From Phyto melanocephala (Eukaryota; Arthropoda; Insecta; Diptera; Rhinophoridae): a DNA stretch of 64,000 nt. Below the pieces are notes generated by a model that worked only from the letters and a program-made list of their open reading frames with translations, was not told the origin of the DNA and searched no databases. Location: contig OW799234.1 in NCBI GenBank assembly GCA_941918925.1, positions 93,475,978 through 93,539,977 of the forward strand. Reading direction: 5' to 3'. Position 1 is the first letter of the stretch. Each line of letters starts with the position of its first letter. Of this stretch, positions 1 to 10,240 are shown piece by piece. Both the position numbers and the translations under genes were made by a program.

Positions 1-119
1 CAATAAAAGTATTGTTAGCATATATATAAATAGCATTTTTTTCATGCCACATGAAATTAATTAGTAATAATAGCAACTGTCTAATTTTAAAGAAGCAGTC
101 GTGTTCTTTTGCTCTGATC

Positions 120-345
120 TGAGCTCGTGATATATCCAAATAACTGATTTTCAATAACAAAACTTTCGAAAGCATATCTGGCTTCATAAAGTTGATTTCA
201 ATATATACGTGGAAAGACGGACAGACAGAAACAGAATATAAATACTTTATAGCTACTAAAATATTAAAAATAATAGAAATAACAACAGGAATGAGAAATT
301 TACATATAAACCTTTACACTCTCATGTGAAGAATAAAAAATGATT
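120..345 (-). mobile_element. Decayed 5' end of a HINE-B-like element
   Basis: Reading the minus strand from 345, a weak form of the HINE-B start is visible (CTTCACATGAGAG, then a phenylalanine-like TATTTC block). It is followed by a decayed CCC.ATAAAGTAT motif, a run of GTC(T/C)GTC repeats near 215-230, and GTTGAAATCAAC, all in the order seen in the intact copies at 32094-33607. It is much diverged, so this is an old insertion. The region before 120 shows nothing recognisable. Confidence 0.45.
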
Positions 346-2269
346 ACGGCATTCTAGCTGAATATGAGCACTAACTAAAACGTGCATGTAAGACACTTTA
401 ATGAGTAGCTGAAGACAATATAAAGGTTAACAGCCTGAGAAGATTCCAAATTATTATGCAGGTTATTCAGAATTTACCCATTTAAAATTCATTGAAAAAA
501 ATTGCTGTTCATATTTTAAATAATTTGAAAAGGAATGGAAAGGAAAAAAAATTTTTCATATTGTTACGTTTATACTTTTTATAATTGTTGGCTTATTTCC
601 TTTAAATATACCTTGAGTTCTTTTATTCCATTCAAAAACAGTTGAAATTCGTTATAAAATTAAGAGCACTTTATTTACTTAAACACTCTCAAAGATTGCT
701 TTAATATCACTTTACTTATTTCACTTATTGTTATACACCTTTATTTTCAAACATACTTTGATACGCACCTTACAAGCTCTACTGTAATACTGATCATGTT
801 AGCTGTGTTGTTCGGCTATTTATAGTAAAATAGTGGTGTTCGGTAACATTCGACAAAGTTCTCGTACGTACACACTAGTACATTCGAAAACCGTTACATT
901 CAAATTAAGACGTTACGTAATATGCAGGAATAATAAAAGTGCCTAAAAGTATGCTACACATAATAACAACTTAATATCATGTTCGAACAACCAGCGAAAT
1001 AAACTAATCAAAATAAAACTACTACAACTAAAATAAATTATAATGTAAATTTAGCTATATAAAAATAAATATGTAACAATATTTTGGAAAATTCACATAT
1101 AAGGGGATTCATATTATCCCAAGTGCACTGTATTTTGTTTCAAAACTATTGTCAGAAATTTTTCTATTGTCACAAAATGTACAGCTTCTCTATATTACTG
1201 TTGTCCCTAGATGAATTAATTTTTTAAAGTTTAATGTTTGTAAAAATAAATCTAAATGAAAATTTATTTTATATTTGGGAGTTTATTTTACATTTAATTT
1301 TACATTGAATCTACGAAATTGTTTTTCACAATAAAAAAAAACTTTTATATCATTAGATTCAGCTTTAATAAGAAGTTTTTTAAATTGTATGAGAATGTAT
1401 AACCCTTGAGACACGTTTTTTGTTATTGTTATGTTTTTATTATTATTATTTTTTGTTTGTTTTTTTATTGCCACCAACAATTCCATACTTCATGCAGCAC
1501 ACATTAGATTTTTTCGTAAGTGAAATTAGCTAACAAATCAACAAAATGTTGTGCTAAATTTGGGGGCACACAATAATGTACTTGCACGAATGTCGCCAAA
1601 ATAAATTCATTATAGCAAAAAAAAAAAAAACATAAACATAAACAAAATTTTCAACATTTTCAAGCAAAAAAAAACCATGACCAAGAATGAATTTTGCACG
1701 AATTCAACTTCTGATTAGCATGAGCGTGTCATTTGAGATCATGTGCTAACATAAATATATCAACGAACTGCAGTCTACTCTAATGAGTATATCGATCTTA
1801 TAAATTAGTTGAAAATACACCGAGTTAATGATGTTTATTTACATAATTAGTTTAAGAGGTTTGAAGCACATTATTTATGACAAATTATTTCTAATTTAGG
1901 GAGTCATTTAGAATGAAGCTTTTAGCACTATTGAATTAGAAGTCGTAGAAATGTGGTTAACTTAGAACTACTTCCAAATTTCTTTTGCTGATTTTGAACA
2001 TGAATAGGAGAATGCGTGATTATTTGTGCGTATGATTAATATTTCAACATACAAAATTTGTTAACGTTGTTTTGTTGTTCATACGTATTGTTGTCATAAA
2101 GAGTTTTAAGCAATGGTCAATTCTAGCTCTGTGAAACGAAGAATAAAAAATTTTTTAAACTTAATATAGTAAAATGATAAAACAACTTTACACAAATACT
2201 CTTGTCACAGGTAATATTACATCGTTCTAATATAATAAATTATATAAAAAAAAAATCATTCACAATAGC
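346..2269. other. Non-coding AT-rich stretch
   Basis: No supportable gene. It holds scattered A and T runs, a TTATTATTATT tract near 1436-1450 and a 15-base A run near 1618-1632. The one open frame of over 60 codons, on the minus strand at 1283-1486, is lysine/asparagine-rich low complexity produced by these tracts. Confidence 0.6.
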
Positions 2270-2783
2270 TAATAGCCTTTCCACACTTGCTCACATCTTA
2301 GCGGAATGCGTGGAAGATGTTGAAAATAAATAAAACTCGTCGACATTTGCAACATCATTAATCTTTAATCTCATAATTATTTTCACATGTTTGCGCAAAT
2401 TAAAATTTAAAAAAAAATGGAAAAAAAATTCTGTAGTAATTATTGCCCTTGGAGAGCAATTATTATTACAATATGCAGAATTCGTTAAATTTTGTTAGAG
2501 GATGAAGACAACTGAGATATCTTATTTTATACGACATATTTCAAGTCCACTCGGTGTATGTATTTTTTTGATATTTGTAGTTTTATTCTAGTGATTTTAT
2601 GTATTTTTTACAGCAATATTTCTTTTCGAAGCATGTTGAGTGGAAGAAAATGAGTTAGGAACATCTTTAAACGATGTTGAAAAATGTTGACACACAAACC
2701 TGTACAATTCATATGGGAAGCTGTTAACATCTTGTTGATTTGATGAAAGATGAATGATGTGAGTAAGTGTAAAAAGGCTATTA
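2270..2783. mobile_element. MITE with about 27-bp terminal inverted repeats and TA flanks
   Basis: The left end reads TAATAGCCTTTCCACACTTG and continues GCTCACATC. The reverse complement of the right end reads TAATAGCCTTTTTACACTTA and continues CTCACATC, so the arms match with few mismatches. Taking ATAGCC as the first element bases leaves TA on both sides, the target of Tc1/mariner-class elements. No coding capacity was seen in the 514 bp. A Helitron starts only 20 bp after it. Confidence 0.7.
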
Positions 2784-2825
2784 CAGATATTGATGGTGCT
2801 TATCTATATATATAAAAGAGTAACG

Positions 2826-2855
2826 TGACTGACTGACTGACTGACTGACTGACTG
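2826..2855. repeat. GACT microsatellite
   Basis: About seven copies of the tetramer GACT sit near the Helitron 5' end, a position where such elements often carry short repeats. Confidence 0.9.
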
Positions 2856-3732
2856 ATTCATCATCGCACAGCCCAAACGCTAAGAGCTAGAGACATGAAA
2901 TTTGGACAATCGGTTCCTCTTTCGATGTATAGCTCCACTAAGAAGGGATTTTTGGAAATTCGTACTTTAAGGGGGTAAAAAAGGGTAAAAACGGGTAAAA
3001 TCGGTAATCTTATATCTGCTAAACTAAAAATGATACAAATTAAATTGAAAAAGTATTGTAATTTGCACAAAAAATAAGCTGACAGGTGTCTGGCCTTTTT
3101 TTTTAGATTTTCAACCCCTAAGGGGAAAAAACGGGTAAAAACTATAACTTGGTACTTTTTTGGTACCCTATGTAACTTCCAAACGCATAAAGCTAGGAAA
3201 AAAATTTTAACTGTATTAAGTAGTCCGCGAAAAAATATTAATAGGAATTCGGCACTTTTTTCAAATTCGCATGTATAAGGGGTAAAAATTGTCCCTTTTT
3301 TTGGTACTTTTTTTAAAAGAAACTTTTCTTATATTATTCAATGGGACAACATTTGACAATTATTATTTCCTAATAGAATATGGACAACTATTTAGGTGAA
3401 ATTTTTGGAAACTTTTCGGGGGACAAAAAAGGTACCAAAAAGGGGAGAATTCCGGAAAATGTAAGTAATTCCTAATTAGACGGCCAATTTTCACAAAATT
3501 TTTAATTGGGATTTCACTAGACATACAAAATTATGTAATTTAGTAAAAATTGAAACACATTCATAGCAGGGTAGAAAAGGGAAAAATCGGGAAGAGTTTG
3601 GTACTTTTTAGAACATAATTACTTTTATGCAAAAAAGAGTAGATTTACTGACTTTAAATCATGTCTATTAAAATATTTTGTTACATAGATATTTGAACAT
3701 TTTAAACTTGGAATTTGGAACTTGGACCAAAA

Positions 3733-5690
3733 ATGTACTTTTTCGCTTTTCTATGGTACTTTTTGTATTTTCTACGTTTATAAAGGTAGAATTATAAAAT
3801 AAAGGACTATTGATTCCAGGTAAGACTAAAAATATTATGGGTGACCAAAAAGGTACTTTTTTGAATTTTTATGGTACTTTTTATATATTCTACGTTTGCG
3901 AAGCTAGAATTTTTAAATAAGTGGCTATTGATACAAGGTGAGACCGAAAATGTTATGGTCGACAAAAAAGGTACTTTTTTGAATTTTTGTGGTACTTTTG
4001 GTATTTTCTACGTTTATGAAGGTAGGATTGTACATCAAAGACTATTGATTCCAGGTGAGACTAAAAATGTTATGGGCGACCAAAAAGGTACTTTTTTGAA
4101 TTTTTGTGGTACTTTTGGTATTTTCTACGTTTATGAAGGTAGGATTGTACAGTCAAGGACTATTGATTCCAGGTGAGACTAAAAATGTTATGGGCGAACA
4201 AAAAGGTACTTTTTTGAATTTTTATGGTACTTTTTGTATTTTCAACGTTTGCGAAGCTAGAATTTTAAAATTAGTGGCTATTGATACAAGGTGAGACTGA
4301 AAATGTTATGGTCGACCAAAAAACTACTTTTTTGAATTTGTATGGTACTTTTTGTATTTGCTACGTTTATGAAGGTAGGATTGTACAATCAAGGACTATT
4401 GATTCCAGGTGAGACTAAAAATGTTATGGGCGACCAAAAAGGTACTTTTTTGTATTTGTATGGTACTTTTTGTATTTGCAACGTTTATAAATATAGGATT
4501 ATACAATCAAGGACTATTGATTCTAGGTGAGACAAAAAATGTTATGGGCGACGAAAAAGGTACTTTTTTGAATTTGTATGGTACTTTTTGTATTTAAAAA
4601 GGTACTTGTTTGAATTTGTATGGTACTTTTTGCATTTTCAACGTTTATTAATATAGGATTATACAATCAAGGACTATTGATTCTAGGTGAGACCAAAAAT
4701 ATTATGGGCGACGAAAAAGGTACTTTTTTGAATTTGTATGGTACTTTTTGTATTTTCAACGTTTGCGAAGCTAGAATTTTGAAATTAGTGACAATTGATA
4801 CAAGGTGAGACTAAAAATGTTATGGGCGACCAAAAAGGTACTTTTTTGAATCTGTATGGTACTTTTTGTATTTTCAACGTTTATAAATTTAGGATTATAC
4901 AATCAAGGAATATTGATTTTAGGTGAGACAAAAAATGTTATGGGCGACGAAAAAGGTACTTTTTGAATATTTATGGTACTTTTTGTATTTTCAACGTTTG
5001 CGAAGCTAGAATTTTAAAATTAGTGACAGTTGATACAAGGTGAGACTAAAAATGTTATGGGCGACCAAAAAGTTACTTTTTTGTATTTGTATGGTACTTT
5101 TTGCATTTGCAACGTTTATAAATATAGGATTATACAATCAAGGACTATTGATTCTAGGTGAGACAAAAAATGTTATGGGCGACGAAAAAGGTACTTTTTT
5201 GAATTTGTATGGTACTTTTTGTATTTTCAAAAGGTACTTTTTTGAATTTGTATGGTACTTTTTGTATTTTCAACGTTTATTAATATAGGATTATACAATC
5301 AAGGACTATTGATTCTAGGTGAGACAAAAAATGTTATGAGCGACGAAAAAGGTACTTTTTTGAATTTTTATGGTACTTTTTGTATTTTCAACGTTTGCGA
5401 AGCTAGAATTTTGAAATTAGTGACAATTGATACAAGGTGAGACTAAAAATGTTATGGGCGACCAAAAAGGTACTTTTTTGAATTTTTGTGGTACCTTTTG
5501 TATTTTCAACGTTTATGAAGGTAGGATTGTACAATTGAATTTTTATGGTACTTTTTGTATTTTCAACGTTTGCGAAGCTAGAATTTTGAAATTAGTGACT
5601 ATTGATACAACGTGAGACTGAAAATGTCATGGGCAACCAAAAAAGTACTTTTTTGATTTTTATGATACTTTTGGTATTTTATTCAATAAA
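3733..5690. repeat. 118-bp tandem array with 631-bp higher-order period
   Basis: The word (T)GAATTT following GGTACTTTTT recurs at 3863, 3981, 4098, 4216, 4334, 4452, 4570, 4613, 4730, 4848, 4965, 5083, 5201, 5244, 5362, 5480, 5536 and 5655. Spacing is 117-119 bp except for truncated units of 43, 43 and 56 bp. Two unit classes alternate: one with GTTTGCGAAGCTAGAATT, the other with GTTTATGAAGGTAGGATTG or GTTTATAAATATAGGATTA. The block at 4452-4730 recurs at 5083-5362, 631 bp on. Unit length is not a multiple of three, and the short similar open frames across the array are by-products. Confidence 0.92.
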
Positions 5691-5731
5691 TAGTAAGAAC
5701 TGCGCTAACGAAGTAGCGGGTTAAATGCTAG

Positions 5732-7024
5732 TCAATCATAAATTGTCGTAAAATAATACTACCATGTATGGTATGTTTGTTGTCTTTTTATAACCATTTA
5801 CACAACCTCGCCGAGCTTTAAAGAACCAGCCGAGCTACTAGCATTTTATCGTTTAAGTCGCCTGTGCTCTAAAGTTTAACAAAACAGCCGAATATTTGTT
5901 TTCCACAAATTTCCGGTACCAGAAAAAAATTTTGTAACGATTCAACTAATGTAGACTTGAAATATTACACATGCTTTCAAATCATAATATTTGAAATCAC
6001 GTAAATTCATCAAAAATATTTATACGCATTTTAAAAATGGAGGAGTTAGAAACATTGGTTTCAACTCGCATTCTTTTATTTTGAATTTTTCTTTTGCATC
6101 ACAGAACCTTTTTATATCTAAAGGTGCCACTTGAATCTTAAAATTGCCTCTAATGAAGTTCAAAACTGAGTTGTGATCTTAATAACAAACAATAAATAAT
6201 TTGATTTTTTTTTCTTTGTATTAAAGGTTGTATTTAATTTGCCTTTTTTATATATTAAATTTATTTGAAATTAGAAAATTTTTAATTTGAAGTTTCCACT
6301 CTATTCGCACTTACTAGCAAGTATAAGGTTGTTTCCAAGGCAATCCAATAGCACACGTAAAAATTAATTTCCCATCAGCTAGAATTGTAACATATATCAA
6401 ACGAATACTAATCAAAGAAAAAAACTTTAAAAAAAATTTAAAAAAAAGTTAAATATTTTTCATCTAATTTTAAATAAAACAAATTAAATTACATAGCGCT
6501 GGCACTAAAAACATAAGTACGTGAGTGTAAAAGCAACATGCACAAACTCATTCTGCATTTGTTTTAATTACTCATACATAGAGAAAAATCAATATCAGTT
6601 TTAGTTACGAAATTAATGTTATTATTAAAAATTTTATTTGAGTTTGATAAAATCATCAAAATGATGTCCTCAATGAAATTTAAATTAATATCATTAAAAT
6701 ATCAATTAACTCCGTACTGAATAATTCATTTAAATTAATTTAATTTCCAAAAATAATTTTACTTAATTTAATCACTTCTTTAATTGAAATTATGAATTAG
6801 TTTTAATTAAAATATTAATTATATCAGTTACATTTATTATTTAACATATTTAAAACCAATTTACCAGAAAAGGAAGTATACATATATATTTTTACATATT
6901 GATTTAGTTATTTTTAACATACATACAAACATAATTTACATACATTATTACACTAAATACGTAAGTTTTTAATAAGATTTCGATCTCTAACATTAATAAG
7001 TAGCAATTAGTAGTGTAATAAAAG
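5732..7024. other. Non-coding stretch
   Basis: No gene seen. Bases 5800-5930 are less AT-rich, with two CCGAGCT words near 5812 and 5831, but have no open frame worth calling. From 6590 to 6860 there is very AT-rich sequence made of TTAAT/ATTAA words. Confidence 0.55.
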
Positions 7025-8277
7025 TAGGGTGATCGATTATTTGACGTTTTTAAGAAACCGGTTTTGAAATAGTTTGAAATTAAAAATTAAATAAACCGGT
7101 TGCTTTTAAAGAATGGAGAAGAAACCGGTTAACTGGTCGAATACATAAAATATAATTCTTTCTTTTACCCATGACAGAGATATAAACATAGTTATAAACT
7201 AGTTTGTTCTATGGTTTAATTGCATTTTAAGTTGACATACATTCAATGGCATTATTATAAAATGTCGTTATATAAAATAAAGACGTTAAAGGACATACAC
7301 TTTTTACCTAAAAGTCACCGAAAAGTTAAGTTTATGCTTCAATTACCTTGAACTTTTAAGATTAGATTAATAAATTTAAAAATGCCACTTTTCGTGATAT
7401 ATATTTTTTTTTTCTACTTCGGCCTTTTTATTTTTTTTTTATTTAAAATTTTAATTTTCTAATATTAATGACACAAAACAGTAAATAAATCATCAAAAAT
7501 TTTATTTCGTTTTGTAAATAAAATGTTTAAATTTACATTGTTGCCACTACATTTTTTAAGAACTAAATTAGTTTGTTAAAAGTAACAGGTATTTTCTCTG
7601 GTACTGCCATATTAATTACAAGGAGGTTGTTACAAGGAGGTTGTAATAATGAAAAATATTAAAAAGTCACTTCACTGCTCACGGTAGTCAAAGTTACCTT
7701 TTATTAACTTTAACTTTATAGGCAAGATGTAATAATGACCCTTTGTGTGCCAAACTAATTTTTTTATTTTAGTATACAAGTGATATGTTCTCAGAGATAT
7801 TAGTTAAGCTATGGGTAGGCTTTAGTAAAAGTGCTAGATTTCGTAGAAGCAAAATATTATGAATTTCGAAAATGAGATCAAAAAGTATTGCAAAGTACAA
7901 TAATTTGGTAAGAAAAACTTAACTTGACAGCTGATTATTATAAGAGCAACAACGTTTAAAATAACTTCCCTCCATTTAAAACAAATAATATTTAAGCCTA
8001 ATTATTTTTTTTATTGTACATTTGTTTTAGAAACAAGAAATTAATATCTTACTATATAATGGAAGATTATATAATACATTTTCTGATTTTTCGAAATTTT
8101 TTGAGTAAGTTTGGTTACAAAGATAAATGAAATGAATGAAAAAAACCGGCTTCTGTGAGTAAAAAAAACCGGTGTATGTATTCAACATTTGAAAAATTAA
8201 CATTTAAAAAAAACCGGCAGCTGAAAGAGTAAAAAACCGGGTTTGTCAGCGGTTATAAAACCGAATCGATCTCCCTA
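7025..8277. mobile_element. DNA element with 13-bp inverted ends and clustered CCGG motifs
   Basis: The ends are TAGGGTGATCGAT (7025) and, reverse complemented, TAGGGAGATCGAT (8277), a 12 of 13 match. Just inside, AAACCGG motifs cluster: three within 110 bp of the left end (near 7057, 7095, 7121) and four plus a degenerate AAAACCGAAT in the last 140 bp on the right. All point the same way. Subterminal motif clusters are typical of transposase-binding sites in cut-and-paste elements. No transposase frame is visible, and superfamily and target duplication are unresolved. Confidence 0.6.
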
Positions 8278-8339
8278 AATAAAACGCATGATTTACAAAA
8301 ATTAAAGGTGGTGTCTAAAACCTATACATAAAGAATTCT

Positions 8340-9137
8340 TGCCATTTTATGAGCTTTTAAATTTCATTAACGGTAGATAACATGAAAAGTGGGCGTTATA
8401 GTAGGCGTGTCAAAATTATTTCTGCTAATAAATACAACTTAGATATTTCAATATAGTCCTTTATTAGTCCAAAATCTTTATTAATAGAGAAATTATATGA
8501 ATTTAAGGCAAAACGTTATATGGGAGGTGGGCGTAAAAGTGGGCGTGTCATATTGATTTTCCGTTACAACAAAGCCTCTTACCAAACAGCAGAGCGTGCA
8601 AAATTTCAGAATTTTACATTTAATTTTGTGCGTTTTATTAGGTTTTTGCTTTTAAATATACCGAAAAATACACTGTGGGGTATAAATTTTCGTACATTTT
8701 GATCTATAACTCCTTTCTTAATGCATAGATTTAGGCAATTTTTGGAAAAACATATTGTTTTTGGTCACGAAATATATATTCGAAGTTTCATGACTTCACG
8801 TTAATGCGTTTGGACACAATTGCATTTTATTCGATGTGCGAAGGACACGGTTTTTTCGACCTACTCTTGCTTTACGAGCTATAACTCTCTTCCTAATATT
8901 CTGATTTAGCCTATTTTCAATACCAAACAAACCTTGTCTATAAGAAAGATTCTACTAGCTTTTTCGGTGCGACATCAACAGACGGACAGACGGATGGACA
9001 TAGCTAGATCGTCATAAAATCAAACCCTGATTCAGAATATATATACTTTATGGGGTCTAAAATGGATATTTTGATGTGTTACAAACGGAATGACAAAATG
9101 AATATACCCCCACCATTTTTTTGGTGGCGGGTATAAA
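8340..9137 (-). mobile_element. HINE family A, truncated copy (5' part)
   Basis: The element runs on the minus strand from its 5' terminus at 9137, whose plus-strand form is GGTGGCGGGTATAAAAA. It continues through the CCCATAAAGTATATATATTC block and GTCCGTCTGTC repeats near 8980-9000 to one GTGGGCGT-containing unit near 8390-8540. The 3' terminal hairpin is missing and similarity to the full copies stops near 8340. Known: this layout matches DINE-1-like Helentron-associated elements. Confidence 0.8.
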
Positions 9138-9929
9138 AATTAAAATAAATTAAATATATAAATTAATCAAAAATATATTGCAAATTATATATTCATATAA
9201 TGAAAAAAATTGTAACACTAATTTTTTCTGTGTACATACTTATATTTCCTTTTTTGTTTTTTCTTTAATAGAGAAACTTTTTGTTTTTCCACTGCAGTGT
9301 TATAACATCGTTCATAAAATGCAAACAGACACTAAAATTCACGCATTTAAGACTTGTATAATTTGCACCAATTCAACCACAAATATATATTTAGACGCAC
9401 AAATAGTTGCGCGTTATTTGGTTGTGTATGTTTTTGTGTTTATGCAAAGGTTTAAAATATTTTCAACAAGTTTTTGTTGCTCTTGTGCTCCTTCGACTGG
9501 CAATTAGTAGTGTTCTTTCGTTCTTTTAGCAAATAGCGTTAAGACTTATTGGATAGGGGAAAGAGTTTCGAACTAAATGAGATAATTATATTAAAAAAAA
9601 TTAAGAACTTACTAAAAAGAAAAGAGAATTTTTCATAGGATACGTTTAGTTCTGTTCCATTAACAAGCCATTAACTTAATTGATAACATAATTGGTAGAG
9701 CCTTTATGGGTGTGATGGAAATTTTGAACTTTGTCTATAAAAGTCATTTATCTTAAAATTTTATTTAAGTTCGAAAACTTAACAAAATACTTAAATGGCA
9801 TTTAATTGACGAAAACTGTGCACTTTAAGTAAATTAAGGGTATCTTATAAATATAAATTGAATTTTTATTTATCGAACTTTTCCGTTTAAATTAATATTT
9901 AAATTTTAATTCAGGCTTGAGTTGCATTT
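9138..9929. other. Non-coding stretch
   Basis: No gene recognised. The plus-strand open frame 9178-9507 (109 codons) is rich in Phe, Cys, Asn and Thr, matches nothing I recognise, and lies between two transposon fragments. Confidence 0.5.
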
Positions 9930-10240
9930 TGAATGCATTTTGAATAACTTTAAAGCGTTGCTCATTTCCGTATCTTTCCACGGATCAAATTGAGTAAGTT
10001 TGAGACTGAGAAATGTTAAATGAAATGCAGAAAACAAATTTAAAGCCTACGTGTAGTTCACCTTCAACATGGGCCCTAAAAATTCAACCAACCTCTACAA
10101 AGAAAGTGATACATATTTTATTATAAAGAGATTATTCCATAGCGATTAACAAAATAATAAATATTGCGCTTTAAATGTACACAAAATTGGTGGTGGGTAT
10201 AAAAGATTCGGCACAGCCGAATATAGTGCTCTTACTTGTT
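9930..10240 (+). mobile_element. HINE family A, 3' end fragment
   Basis: From about 9930 the sequence follows the 3' part of the full HINE-A copy at 35909-38320. It begins inside the captured mariner-like segment (GCGTTGCTCATTT.CGTATC), passes its outer end near 10100, and finishes with ATTCGGCACAGCCGAAT, a hairpin, then CTCTTACTTGTT at 10229-10240. It is in the opposite orientation to the fragment at 8340-9137, so the two are not halves of one simple insertion. Confidence 0.8.

Larger units (their letters stand above)
2803..5731 (+). mobile_element. Non-autonomous Helitron, 2.9 kb, with internal tandem array
   Basis: Helitron hallmarks seen: a 5' TC (TCTATATATATAAAAGAG), a 3' CTAG (5728-5731), and insertion between A (2802) and T (5732). 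A 5-bp stem (CGCTA..TAGCG) lies 12 bases before CTAG. The 5' part has a GACT microsatellite (2826-2855) and a stretch with AAACGCTAAGAGCTAGAGAC, of the type common in insect Helitron ends. No RepHel protein is present, so it must be mobilised in trans. About two thirds of its length is the 118-bp array annotated separately. Confidence 0.85.

Noticed and set aside
3871..5615. Series of similar 60-100 codon plus-strand frames that look like a repetitive protein
   Set aside because: They are frames of the 118-bp tandem array. The unit is not a multiple of three, so the frames restart and shift between units. No gene.
3733..5690. Possible CRISPR-like array
   Set aside because: Units are directly adjacent 118-bp repeats without unique spacers, in animal DNA inside a Helitron.
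9178..9507. 109-codon plus-strand frame with several Cys
   Set aside because: Unordered Cys, no zinc-binding spacing, no known domain, and located between transposon fragments.
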